Source: Phycisphaerales bacterium (lineage in GTDB: Bacteria; Planctomycetota; Phycisphaerae; Phycisphaerales; SM1A02). From it: DNA of 64,000 bases. Where the stretch lies: the NCBI GenBank assembly GCA_030749435.1, contig JASMKH010000002.1, positions 1 to 64,000 of the forward strand, given 5' to 3'. The notes beneath the pieces are model-generated. The model was not told the DNA's origin. It searched no databases and saw only the letters and a list, made by a program, of their open reading frames with translations. The translations under genes and the position numbers were made by a program. Positions 17,250-27,700 of this stretch are shown piece after piece; the first letter of the stretch is position 1; each line of letters opens with the position of its first letter.

Positions 17250-19977
17250 TCGATGCGGTCTTGACCGCGGGGTCCGGCTCCAATGCGTGAATCCACGGCA
17301 GCGTGTCCTCGCCGGCTGCCGCCCGCGGGAGGGTCGCCGGGAATCCCGCTGTCGGTTCACCGCATCGGGCGAGTGCCCGCTCGGCCCGTGCCACATACCA
17401 CCTCGGCCGCAGACCCGCCTCGGCCGCTGTCATGACGTCCTGCAGCATGGCGGCGGCTTCCTCCGTTCTGCCGACGTCGACCAGTTGAATGCCCAGCGCG
17501 AGGACTGCCGAGAGGCGGCTGCAGCCCGCAACCGGCTCCTCCGAAAGCGGCTCGAGCATGCGCTGCTGTGCAGCCTCGATCAACTGTCGCTCCTGAGGAG
17601 GCGCTGCTCCGTGTCGCTGCTGCCAGCGGAGTCTGGACTCGGACTCACGCAGCAGGATGCTGCACTGCAGGCCGAGACCGCGAATCGACATGGCTGGAAG
17701 CGCGTGCGGGTCCTTGATGTGCTGCCACAGGTCTTCGGCACCTTGCAGCGCGCCAGGCACATCGCCCTGCCACGCGACCATCTTGAGCCGGGCAGCCCGG
17801 GCCATGAGCACGGCCGGATGATCGACCGGCAGGTGAGGTTCGATGCAGCGGATCGCTTCGTCCACAGCCTGAAGGCCCTCGAGGATTCGGCCCCCGCGGC
17901 CGAGTACCAGGGCATGGTGGACGCGCTCGCGAAGCACGCTCGTGCTCTCGGGGGGTGTGCGTGGAATCAGGTCTCTGAGCAGATGCTCGAAGATGGCTGC
18001 AGCTTCATCGAACCGGTTTCGATCCCGCAGACTCAGGCCCTGCAGGGTGGAAGTCTCGATCCGCACGGGATCCGTTGGATCCATGTGCTGGCGTGCCAGT
18101 TGCTCTGCTTGTCGGTACCAGACATCGGCTTGATCGAGTGTGCCCTTTCGGTGCAGCGTGAAGCCCTTGAGCATTATGGCTCGGATGAGGCGCGGCCAGT
18201 CCGGTGCAGGCTGCGCCTCGAGCCACGGAATCAGGCGATCGAGCAGATGTCCGGACTCCTTGCCGTGCCCGAGGTTGCGGGCGGCGACGGCCAGCGACTC
18301 GACCGCCGTCATGGTTCGCGGGTCGTTCGGCCCGTAGTGAGCCTCTCGGGTTGTCAGCACCTCACGCGCGTAGGCGGAGGCTTTTGGCAGGTCGTAGATG
18401 CCGTTTTCGAGATCGGCGTGGAAGTCGGCCAGATCGAGCAGGCAGTCCTGACGGTCGGGGTTGTCGGGGCCGGTGGCCGAGCGGTAGAGCGATTCCGCCC
18501 GGGCCAGTTGTGAAGCGGCGTCATCGAGCCTGCCAGCCTGCCGGAACGACTTGGCGACCATTCGGCGAATCGCGGCCTCGGCGATTGGTTGGGTCATGAC
18601 ACCACGGTCCGCCTGCCTGGTCATCTCTCGAAGCAGCGATGTCAGCGGTGCCTCACCCGTCATCGGATGGTTCACCGCCTCAAGGCTGGAACCGACCGTG
18701 GTGATGATCTCCTGCAGTCCCTGCCGCTCACGCTCGACCTGCAGGCGATGCTCGGACTCTCGAGCGAGCGATCCACTGACGAGGACCAACGCCGCGGTCA
18801 GTGCTGCAATCAGGATCGATGCGAAGGCGACGGGCGCTCGGTGCCGCCTCACAAATCGGCCTGTGAGGTAGAGCACACTTGGCGGGCGGGCTGCGATCGG
18901 CTCGAAGTGAAGCCACCTCCGAAGGTCGGCCGCCATGGCTGCGGCCGACGCGTATCGGCGGTTGCGTTCCTTGGCCATTGCGGTGGTGCACACTGTTTCG
19001 AGATCACCTCGAAGTGTGCGATCTGCGGATGAGAGCGGTCGTGGTGGCATCTCCCGGATCATTCGGGCCGCTTCCGGCAGCGGCAGGTCGTCGAGATCGA
19101 AGGGTGGTTGCCCCGAGAGCAACTCGTACAGGACCGCGCCGATGCCGTAGACGTCGGTACGCTCGTCGGGCGTCTCGTTGCGCGAATCGACCTGCTCCGG
19201 ACTCATGTATCGAAGTGTGCCGACGAGTTGACCACCGCGGGTGAGTCGCGTGGTGTCCACCGTGACGTTTCCGCACGTTGTCGCCACGCCGAAGTCGATG
19301 ATTCGTGGACTGCCGGACTCATCAACGAGGATATTGCCCGGCTTCAAGTCGCGGTGCACCACGCCACGCTGGTGGGCATGATCGACCGCGTCGCAGACTC
19401 TCGCCACGAGCCACGCCCGCCCCCGCTGATCGAGTTGATGTTTGTCCGCGTAGTCGGTGAGTGGGAGCGCGTTGTTGACGTACTCCATGATGAAGTACGG
19501 CGTGGCGCCCTGTCCCGCGTCGAAGGTGCCGGACCCATAGATTCGGGCGATCCCGGGGTGGCAGAGACGGCCGAGGAGTTCGGCCTCGCGTTCGATTCGG
19601 GCGAGCATGCGGTGCCCGATGGCGCCGCCCGGGCGGAGAATCTTCACGGCGACGCGGCGGTGGGGGTGCGATTGGGTGGCCTGGTAGACGATGCCCATTC
19701 CACCTGCGCCGACTCGCCGCTCAATCAGGCAGTCGCCGATGGTGGTGCCGATGAGGTGGTCCATCTCCGGGCCCGGCGGTGGGTTCTCGGGGCCGGTCAT
19801 CGTGTTGTGGTAGTTCAGCAGTGAGTCCAGTTCTTCAAGAAGCACCGGATCGTCGGCCAATTCGCGTTCCAGATAGGCGCGCCGTTGATCGGCGGGCAAC
19901 TCAACCGCGGCGCCGAAAACGACGCACCGGCGGCTCTCGCGGGTTTCGTTCGGGGATTGTGAGCCGTGGTCCGTCAT
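17230..19977 (-). CDS. Serine/threonine protein kinase with TM and C-terminal TPR repeats
   Basis: VGAGGMGIVYQATQ, VAVKIL, GVVHRDLKPGNILVDESGSPRIIDFGVA, GTLRYMSPEQ; TM FASILIAALTAALVLVSG; TPR-like C-terminal half. Confidence 0.93.
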   Translation of the reverse strand: MTDHGSQSPNETRESRRCVVFGAAVELPADQRRAYLERELADDPVLLEELDSLLNYHNTMTGPENPPPGPEMDHLIGTTIGDCLIERRVGAGGMGIVYQATQSHPHRRVAVKILRPGGAIGHRMLARIEREAELLGRLCHPGIARIYGSGTFDAGQGATPYFIMEYVNNALPLTDYADKHQLDQRGRAWLVARVCDAVDHAHQRGVVHRDLKPGNILVDESGSPRIIDFGVATTCGNVTVDTTRLTRGGQLVGTLRYMSPEQVDSRNETPDERTDVYGIGAVLYELLSGQPPFDLDDLPLPEAARMIREMPPRPLSSADRTLRGDLETVCTTAMAKERNRRYASAAAMAADLRRWLHFEPIAARPPSVLYLTGRFVRRHRAPVAFASILIAALTAALVLVSGSLARESEHRLQVERERQGLQEIITTVGSSLEAVNHPMTGEAPLTSLLREMTRQADRGVMTQPIAEAAIRRMVAKSFRQAGRLDDAASQLARAESLYRSATGPDNPDRQDCLLDLADFHADLENGIYDLPKASAYAREVLTTREAHYGPNDPRTMTAVESLAVAARNLGHGKESGHLLDRLIPWLEAQPAPDWPRLIRAIMLKGFTLHRKGTLDQADVWYRQAEQLARQHMDPTDPVRIETSTLQGLSLRDRNRFDEAAAIFEHLLRDLIPRTPPESTSVLRERVHHALVLGRGGRILEGLQAVDEAIRCIEPHLPVDHPAVLMARAARLKMVAWQGDVPGALQGAEDLWQHIKDPHALPAMSIRGLGLQCSILLRESESRLRWQQRHGAAPPQERQLIEAAQQRMLEPLSEEPVAGCSRLSAVLALGIQLVDVGRTEEAAAMLQDVMTAAEAGLRPRWYVARAERALARCGEPTAGFPATLPRAAAGEDTLPWIHALEPDPAVKTASISSGPR

Positions 19978-19980
19978 GGG

Positions 19981-20589
19981 CTAGTCAAGTTGGTCTAGTG
20001 AGCGGCGGAGCCAGGCGCGGGCAAAGGCCCAGTCCTTCTTGGCGGTGCGTTCCGACGTCCCGGTGATGTCGGAGACCTGGCGAACGCTGAGCCCAAGGAT
20101 GTATCGAAGCCGCGCCACTTCGGCAGCCCGGGGCGACTCGTCGTCAAGTGCGTTCATCGCTGAGACGAGGCTCGAAATCTCGTTGGACGTGGCCATGTCC
20201 CACGAGGCCAGTTCGCCTGCAACGACGGCGAGCGAGAGTTTGCCACGACCGCCGCCGCGACGTTTCGCCGATCGGTGCCGGGCGTGATCGACGAGGTACT
20301 GCTGGATGGAGCGAGCCACTGCGCCGAAGAAGTGCCGGCGATTGTCCCACTGATCCGGGTGGTGGCGGTCGATTCGAAGGAAGACCTCGTGAACCAGAAG
20401 GGTGGGCTGCAGTTGTGTTGCTGGCCCCTCATGCGAGAGGGCGTGGTACGCCATGCGCCGCACGTCGTCATAGACAAACGACCACGCATCTTCGGCGGCG
20501 GTCTTGTCACCGGCGGCTGCGGCATTGAGTACCTGCGTCAGCCCCTCGGATTTCACTCCACCCGATATCCCCGTTGTACCCGTCATCAT
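19981..20589 (-). CDS. RNA polymerase ECF-type sigma factor
   Basis: ATQLQPTLLVHEVFLRI, HFFGAVARSIQQYLVDHARHRSAKRRGG, ARLRYILGLSVRQVSDITGTSERTAKKDWAFARAWL; 3 bp upstream of the kinase gene. Confidence 0.9.
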   Translation of the reverse strand: MMTGTTGISGGVKSEGLTQVLNAAAAGDKTAAEDAWSFVYDDVRRMAYHALSHEGPATQLQPTLLVHEVFLRIDRHHPDQWDNRRHFFGAVARSIQQYLVDHARHRSAKRRGGGRGKLSLAVVAGELASWDMATSNEISSLVSAMNALDDESPRAAEVARLRYILGLSVRQVSDITGTSERTAKKDWAFARAWLRRSLDQLD

Positions 20590-20701
20590 TCCCGGCCTCG
20601 CAGTCTCTTCAAACCAGCCGAGTCCCGCGCCCGGCTAGCGTTCCCCACCATACTGTCTCAGGGCCATAAAGGGGATGTGGAAGTCTCTGAACGCCTGTAA
20701 T

Positions 20702-20716
20702 GGGGCCTCAGGCCCC
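20702..20716. promoter_or_regulatory. Perfect inverted repeat GGGGCC-TCA-GGCCCC between ECF sigma gene and divergent S41 gene
   Basis: Direct reading; in the 244-bp divergent intergenic region. Confidence 0.4.
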
Positions 20717-20833
20717 CTCATTGCGTCGAGCTCTCGGTGGCTCTTGGTGATTTGAGGGATCTTGAGGTTCTGAGTTTGAAGGTAAACGACTGCCTGCGTT
20801 CTGCCTCGCGGGACAACCGTACCATCGCTTTCG

Positions 20834-22237
20834 ATGAACCGAATGAAACGAACCATCCTCGCACTTCTCAGCGTTGGTTTCCTTGTTTCAGGATGTCGCT
20901 CCTATGACGCTTCGGTCTTTGATCATCGGCTCCGAGCCGCCACGTTTGAAACCTACCATCGGGCGATTGATGAGCAGGCGCCGGATCTGGAGGCCGTTGG
21001 CCTCGATGCCCAGATGCTTCGCGAACGGTGGGAAGGCGAGGTTGTTGGGGCGGAAACGGCGACCGAGTTCTATCACGCGTTGATGCGCATGATGGCTTCC
21101 GTGCGTGATCCACACCTCAACTTCAAACCAAATTTCGAGTTGTGGGAATCGGAGGACGGCCCTCTTGGTGCAACCGATCTCATGCTTTCGATCGTGGACG
21201 GGCAGGTGGTTCTGCAGTGCATGTCGGATACTCGTGCGCTGCTGCTGAGTGGCTCCACGCCGAAGTTCGTTGGCTGGCCGGTGGAGCGGTTCAATGAGTG
21301 CCAGGTCGAGGACCGGACGTCGATGCACTACCCGCTCAACATCGGACCCAAGATGTCGCTGCTGACCGTGGATCTGCAGGATCCAGAATCTGGCGATGTC
21401 GTGACATTGCCGCGGCGGCGGGGTATGGATGTGACGGTGGTTGCCCCCAATGAGGCCAGGGTGCTTGGCGGGGGCAGCAGACTCATACCAGCGGCCAGAG
21501 AGGCCACCACCGCGGCGATGTATGCCCACATGTCGCAGTGCGAGTCCCCCAAGTCCATGGAGGGTGAATTCATCTCGGCCTGGAATCTGGACGGCGTCGG
21601 CGTGCTTGCCTGGAAGGCGAATTGCCATCTGCCCGGCAAGGGTGATGCGCTCTTGGCCCTCGAACAAGAACTCGATGCTGCTGCGGAAGTGTTGCGAGGT
21701 GCGACGTCAACGCTTGTCGACCTGCGCTTTGCACCGGGCGGGAAGGGTCATGGTTTTCAGCTGCTGATTGGTCGGCTCCTGCCCTGCGCTGTGCGTCTCG
21801 AGACGCCGCCAGAATCAGTGTTCTTCGGGCTGGTTGAAAGCACCGGTGTGTTCAACATCGATGCGTCGCCCGCGATCATTGCTGGCCCCGTTGTCGTTCT
21901 CGTCAATGAATCCACGGCGAGTTACAGCGAGTGGACTGCAGCGCTCCTGCGAGGTTTGGTTGGCGCGACGGTCGTGGGCGCGCCCACTGCCGGGTGTGAA
22001 TACTGCGTGGTCAGAGTCGCCGGGCCGGATGGATCGACGCTGGTGTTTGGAGGGAGCCCCTTTATTCCGCCCGATGGTGTCGAGTCGTTTCAACGTGTGG
22101 GTCTTTCGCCTGATGTTCACGTTGTCGCGGACGCGGGATCGATGCGAGGTGGGTCGGTCTGTGATGCCCTGCTTGAAGCCCACGATCGCCAACTGGAAGC
22201 TGCTTGGGAGGCGATCGAGAGGCGAAAGGCGGAGTAG
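20834..22237 (+). CDS. S41-family peptidase-like lipoprotein
   Basis: Lipobox FLVSGC; STLVDLRFAPGGKGHGFQLLIGRLL; GPVVVLVNESTASYSEWTAALLRGLVGATVVGAPTAG. Confidence 0.75.
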   Translation: MNRMKRTILALLSVGFLVSGCRSYDASVFDHRLRAATFETYHRAIDEQAPDLEAVGLDAQMLRERWEGEVVGAETATEFYHALMRMMASVRDPHLNFKPNFELWESEDGPLGATDLMLSIVDGQVVLQCMSDTRALLLSGSTPKFVGWPVERFNECQVEDRTSMHYPLNIGPKMSLLTVDLQDPESGDVVTLPRRRGMDVTVVAPNEARVLGGGSRLIPAAREATTAAMYAHMSQCESPKSMEGEFISAWNLDGVGVLAWKANCHLPGKGDALLALEQELDAAAEVLRGATSTLVDLRFAPGGKGHGFQLLIGRLLPCAVRLETPPESVFFGLVESTGVFNIDASPAIIAGPVVVLVNESTASYSEWTAALLRGLVGATVVGAPTAGCEYCVVRVAGPDGSTLVFGGSPFIPPDGVESFQRVGLSPDVHVVADAGSMRGGSVCDALLEAHDRQLEAAWEAIERRKAE

Positions 22238-22340
22238 CCGGATCTGGCCTTGGGCCGCTGATTACGGCCTGCTTTCGCCGGATTTGCTGGTCTTCGCCGA
22301 GGCACTTGACCGATACCGAACAAAGCCCTAACATGCAGCC

Positions 22341-23393
22341 ATGGAGATGGCACGATGCATGGCGACGGGGTGGCGAGGTGTTGATGCTGCGCTTGGGGGC
22401 GGGGGATGGTCTGATCCGGTCTGCATGCGTGGTTCAGCCTGTTTGTCGGATGCGTCTGTTGCTGCGCGACTCGATGCGGATGGGGCGGCGCGGCAGGTGA
22501 GCGTTGGCCATATCCACGCGATGGTGCCATCGGTGCGGGACGCTGCTGCAGCCGGAGATGCTTCGGACGCCACAACCGACGCCCGTGGCCTGGTTGTTGC
22601 AGGCGTCCATGAGTTTCTTGGTGAAGCCGGCCCGCCGCTTGGGTTGCTTGCGAGGCTTGCGGGTCGGATCGTGGCGGCGGCTCGCCGCGAAGGTCGGGGT
22701 GACGATGACACGGTGACGTGGATCGGGCGCCGCGCATGGCCCGACCTTCCCGCGCTCACACGGCTGGGAATGGCCAGTGGGGTCGATCTACCTAGCGTTT
22801 CGCTCTTTGTCGATCCCGCGAACGCTGCTGGACGCTGGTGGGCGGCGGAACGGGCGATTCGAAGCGGCGCCGCGTGCTGCGTTGTGCTCGATGCCGCGGG
22901 CGGCACACTGACCATGACGCGGCGGCTCCATTTAGCCGCGTTGGATGCAGGTGTCACCGTGCTGTTGGCGCGTGATCTGACGGAATCAAGTCGACCATCG
23001 GCGGCGATGACGCGGTGGGGTGTTCGGCGATTGGCGCCTGTCGCGTTGGAGCACTCGCCGTCGCGGCACCGCCACGCTCGCTGGCAACTCGACCTGCTTC
23101 GGTGCAAGGGGCGGCAGGTGTTCAATCCGTCCGGTGACCCCGAAGCCGTCCGCCGCGCGGAGGTGGGCACGCTCGCATCCTGGACGCTGGAGTGGGACCA
23201 TGTACACGGCCCTGTCGATTTTTCTTCCAACCTGGCCCACGGATCTTGTGGCACGGAAACTTCGCCGTCAGTGCACCGAAAGCGAGCCGCCTCCGATTCT
23301 GGTCGAGCGGCGCGTCGGCCAGCGGAGGATCGTCGCCGCTGCGTGCGCGCAGTGCCGCTTCCGCGGGGCGCGTCCCGGCATGGCACTGGCTGA
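22341..23393 (+). CDS. imuA: ImuA-like RecA-related SOS mutagenesis protein
   Basis: ATGWRGVDAALGGGGW, HEFLGEAGPPLGLLARLAGRI, WIGRRAWPDLPAL; directly upstream of imuB and dnaE2. Confidence 0.75.
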   Translation: MEMARCMATGWRGVDAALGGGGWSDPVCMRGSACLSDASVAARLDADGAARQVSVGHIHAMVPSVRDAAAAGDASDATTDARGLVVAGVHEFLGEAGPPLGLLARLAGRIVAAARREGRGDDDTVTWIGRRAWPDLPALTRLGMASGVDLPSVSLFVDPANAAGRWWAAERAIRSGAACCVVLDAAGGTLTMTRRLHLAALDAGVTVLLARDLTESSRPSAAMTRWGVRRLAPVALEHSPSRHRHARWQLDLLRCKGRQVFNPSGDPEAVRRAEVGTLASWTLEWDHVHGPVDFSSNLAHGSCGTETSPSVHRKRAASDSGRAARRPAEDRRRCVRAVPLPRGASRHGTG

Positions 23394-24702
23394 AGCGGAA
23401 GAGCTTCTGGCTCCATCACACGCGCATACGGTGCTGGCCGATCCGGCAGGCGACGCAGCGGCACTGCGTGCGCTGGCAATCTGGATGCGGCGATTCTGCC
23501 CGCTGGTCGAACTCGATTCGCCGGACGGCCTGCGGCTTGACATTCGCGGATGTGGACATCTCTTCGGAGGTGACGCGTTGCTTCTCGAAAATCTTCGTGA
23601 AGATCTGCGGAGGATTCGCGTTGCAGCCGTTGTGGTCGCTGCGGCGACGTTTGCGAAGGCGTGGGGGATCGCCCGCTTTGGCGGTTCCGACTTCGATCGG
23701 ACGCAGTGCGACGAGCTTCCGATTGCGGCGCTCGGTCTTGACGGTGGCGTGGAGGAAGCCTGCGATGAAGTGGCCATCGAGACCGTGGCGCAGCTGAAGG
23801 CGATCCCGCGAATCGAACTTGCCGCGAGATTCGGTGACGCGGTCCTGACGCGGCTTGACGCATGGAGCGGCGCCGAGCCCGAGTTGCCGATTGACGGGCG
23901 TGCGCCTGAAGACCGGATCCGTGCCGAGCAGGTATTTGATGGGCCTGTTCGGGATCTGGAAACGGTGCAGTTGGTGGTATGGCAACTGGCCGGAGAGATC
24001 GCAGAATCACTCGCGGCGCGGCAGCGGGGAGCCGAGCAACTCGACCTCCATTTGGGACGTGTCGATCGACCGGATTGGAACTGGTCCTTTCGCATGACAC
24101 GGGCATCACATGATGTGGCGCACTTTCGAACCGTGTTGCGGGACCGTGTCGATCGGGTGGATGTTGCTTCCGGGGTGGAGACCGTGTCGGTGTGCGTGAC
24201 CCGGAATGCTGTGCTGTCCCCGCGGCAGCGAACCGCATGGATCAAGAGGGATCCGAACCGTGTCGGCCGAGCACGCGCCGCTCTGGAGGATCTGCTTCGA
24301 ACGCGGTGCGGCCGGGATCGGGTGCTGACGCGATGTCTGGTGGATACGCATGTGCCGGAGTGTGCCGATGGTTTCCAGGAGAAGACGGCGGCCACATCGG
24401 GTTCCACCGTCGATGCTTCTTCGCTCCGAGCTGATGAGGTCGACCGACCGACTCGAATCGTGCTGCCGCGGCGAATCGAAGTTCGGCTGCCGTGTGCGGA
24501 AACGGCGGGATGGGTTCGAGGAAACAGACTTCGCTGGTGGGTGATCGAAGCGGTGGGACCGGAGCGATTGGAAACACCGTGGTGGATTCCGGGACGAGAC
24601 TGGCAGAGCCGGGATTACTGGCGATTGCTCCGAGATGATGGTCAGTGGCTCTGGGTGTATCGCTGCGATGGCCGCTGGTTTCTGCAGGGAGCGTGGTTGT
24701 GA
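23200..24702 (+). CDS. imuB: ImuB, Y-family polymerase-like protein
   Basis: LSIFLPTWPTDLVARKLRRQ, CAQCRFRGARPGMALAEAEELL, LRLDIRGCGHLFGGDALLLENL, C-terminal GNRLRWWVIEAVGPERLETPWW...RDYWRLLRDDGQWLWVYR. Confidence 0.9.
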   Translation: MYTALSIFLPTWPTDLVARKLRRQCTESEPPPILVERRVGQRRIVAAACAQCRFRGARPGMALAEAEELLAPSHAHTVLADPAGDAAALRALAIWMRRFCPLVELDSPDGLRLDIRGCGHLFGGDALLLENLREDLRRIRVAAVVVAAATFAKAWGIARFGGSDFDRTQCDELPIAALGLDGGVEEACDEVAIETVAQLKAIPRIELAARFGDAVLTRLDAWSGAEPELPIDGRAPEDRIRAEQVFDGPVRDLETVQLVVWQLAGEIAESLAARQRGAEQLDLHLGRVDRPDWNWSFRMTRASHDVAHFRTVLRDRVDRVDVASGVETVSVCVTRNAVLSPRQRTAWIKRDPNRVGRARAALEDLLRTRCGRDRVLTRCLVDTHVPECADGFQEKTAATSGSTVDASSLRADEVDRPTRIVLPRRIEVRLPCAETAGWVRGNRLRWWVIEAVGPERLETPWWIPGRDWQSRDYWRLLRDDGQWLWVYRCDGRWFLQGAWL

Positions 24703-24718
24703 AGCCCCCCCCTTTCTC

Positions 24719-27700
24719 ATGAGCGATTACTGCGAGCTCGAAGTGACGACCAACTTCACCTTCCTCACAGGAGCGAGTCATCCCGAAGAGTATGTGCGAA
24801 CCGCATCGGATCTTGGATATGAGTCGGTGGCGATCACGGATACGGATAGTGTGGGTGGATTGGTTCGGGCGCACGTGGTGGCGTGCGAAGTCGGCATCCG
24901 GTTGATCTGCGGCGTTCGATTGCGTCTTCAAATGGAGTATGGCGTACTCGAGGTGCTGGTGTATCCGACCGATCTCGCCTCGTGGGGTGGGCTTTGCCGC
25001 CTGCTGACGCTTGGCCGGTGCCGGGCAGGCAAGGGCGAGTGTGAACTGTATCTGCAGGACTTGATTCACCACCACGTCGGGCTGCTGGCCGTTGTTGCCG
25101 CATGGGAAGGCGGTGATGTTGAAGCCTTCTGTTCGCTTGAGCGACTGCGATCGGTCTTTGACGATGATCGCCTTTCGCTGGCGGTGCATCGGCACTTTGG
25201 TGGTGAGGACGATGTTCGCTCGGCGGCCCGCGTGGCGATGGCAGCGCGGGCGGAAGTACCCCCTGTCGTCACCAACAACGTGCAGTTCCACAAACCGCAG
25301 CGGCGACGGCTTCATGATGTGCTGGCATGCGTTCGAATGCACTGCACGCTGGACGAGGCCGGGACGCGCTTGGTCCCAAACAGCGAACAGCACCTCAAGA
25401 GTGCAGGTGACATGGCGACGCTCTTTGCCGATCTGCCCTGTGCAGTCTCGCGAAGTTCGGAGATCGCCGATCGGGTCGCGAGCGGGTTTTCGCTCAGCCA
25501 CATCCGATACGCGCCACCGCGGGACAATTGTCCGCGAGGTGATGACGAGGATGCCCACCTTCGCACGCTGACCGACCGCGGGCTTCGACATCGGTATCCA
25601 CATGGTGTTCCGGACTGCGTGGCGGATCAGGTGGAGCGCGAGTTGTCGCTGATCGCTGAACTCGGGTACGCGTCGTACTTTCTGACTGTGCATGACATCG
25701 TCTGCTTCGCGCGGCGCCGTCGGATTTTGTGTCAGGGGCGCGGGTCGGCCGCCAACTCGGCAGTGTGTTGGGCGCTGTCGATCACGGCGGTCGATCCTGA
25801 GCGGGGCAACCTGCTGTTTGAACGGTTTCTCAGCCGCGAGCGGGGAGAACCGCCCGATATCGACATCGATTTCGAGCATGAACGCCGGGAGGAGGTGATT
25901 CAGTACATCTATGGGAAATACGGCCGTGATCGCGCGGCGTTGTGCGCCACCACGATTACGTATCGGTGGCGGAGTGCGATTCGGGATGTCGGCCGGGTCT
26001 TCGGTTTGTCGATGGATGTTGTCGAGCGCCTGGCGAAGGAGGGGGCGTCTTCGGCGCAAGGTCGAGGCGTCGTTGATCTTGCAGTGGAGGTTGCGGGGTG
26101 GCTGCGGGGGTTCCCGCGGCATCGATCCCAGCATGTCGGCGGGTTTGTGATTACGGAGTCGGCACTTGAGTCGATGGTTCCCATCGAGATCGCCGCTATG
26201 GAAGATCGCACCGTCATTGAATGGGACAAGGACGATATCGAGGCGCTCGGCATTCTCAAGATCGACGTGCTTGGGCTCGGCATGCTTACCTGCATTCGGC
26301 GATGTCTGGATGAGATCCCAGCGGACCCACCGCTGAGCATCGCGACCATTCCTCCAGAGGACTCCGCGGTATATGACATGTGTTGCCGCGCTGATACGGT
26401 TGGCGTGTTTCAGATCGAGTCGCGGGCGCAGATGGCGATGCTTCCGCGAATGCGTCCTCGATGCTTCTACGACCTCGTGGTTGAGATCGCGCTGGTGCGA
26501 CCGGGACCGATCCAGGGCGGCATGGTTCATCCGTATCTGCGAAGGCGGGAGGGGACCGAGGCGATTTCGTATCCCAACGACGCGGTGCGGTCAGTCCTGG
26601 AACGAACGCTCGGCGTGCCGATCTTCCAGGAACAGGCCATGCGATTGGCGATGGTTGCCGGTGGATTCTCGGCGGACAAGGCCGAACACCTTCGCCGCGC
26701 GATGGGAGCGTGGAAGCGCCGGCCGGACACCATGCGGCAGATCGGTGCCGAACTCGTCGAAGGAATGCGGGCGCGTGGATACGAGCCGGACTTCATCGAT
26801 CGATGCTGGAAGCAGATTCACGGGTTCAGTGAGTACGGATTCCCGGAGTCACACTCGGCAAGCTTCGCCCTGCTGGTCTATGCCTCAGCTTGGCTCAAAT
26901 GTCATCATCCTGCTGCTTTCGCATGCGCCCTGCTCAACAGCCAGCCGATGGGCTTCTACGCCCCTGCGCAGATCGTTCGGTGCGCGAAGGAGCACGGCGT
27001 TGAAGTTCGCCCGATCGATGTGAATCACAGTGTCATCGGGTGCACGCTTGAGGACTCAGACGGACCGCATCCGGCGCTTCGGCTCGGCCTTCGTATGGTG
27101 CGGGGGCTCTCTCGCGACGATGCGTCCAGTGTCTGCGCTGCGGTTGCGGATCTCGGGGAGGTGCTCGACTTGTGGTCTCTTCGATCACGTGGTGTCGGGC
27201 CCGGGGCGTTGCGTGCGATGGCGCGGGCGGATGCCTTCGGGTCCTTGTCGTTGGAACGGCAGGCCGCGTTGTGGGAGATCACATTGATCGAGCGGGGCAC
27301 CCTGCCGCTGTTTCCGGTGGAGGGGGCGAGGAAGGGGCCTGCGGAAACGAGACTGCCCGAAGTGACGCTCCGTCATCAGGTGGTCCAGGACTACTGCGCG
27401 ACGGGCTTGTCGCTGAAGGCGCATCCGATCTCGTTCATGCGAACCTGGCTGGAGGCCCGCGGCGCCGTGACGGCCGGGGCACTCAACGCCATGGAGACAC
27501 CCCTGAGCGGCGAACGGCCCCGCAGGGTGGCGGCAGGGGGCCTGGTGCTGGTGCGTCAGCAGCCGCACTCGGCCAAGGGCATGGTGTTCATGACGATCGA
27601 GGATGAGACCGGCATCGTGAACATCGTCATGGGTCCGAACGTCTATCGGCGATGCCGCGCGGCCGTGCGCCTGTGCCCGGCGGTCATCGTGTATGGCGTA

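Noticed and set aside
22238-22340. Search for a LexA/SOS box upstream of imuA
   Set aside because: No match I could defend to CTGT-N8-ACAG, GAAC-N4-GTTC or GTTC-N7-GTTC; the planctomycete LexA motif is not one I can assert.
22328-26530. Two very long minus-strand ORFs (636 and 762 aa) antisense to imuA-imuB-dnaE2
   Set aside because: Products are R/P/S-rich with no recognisable motifs and lie opposite clear imuB and dnaE2 coding sequence; typical high-GC shadow ORFs.
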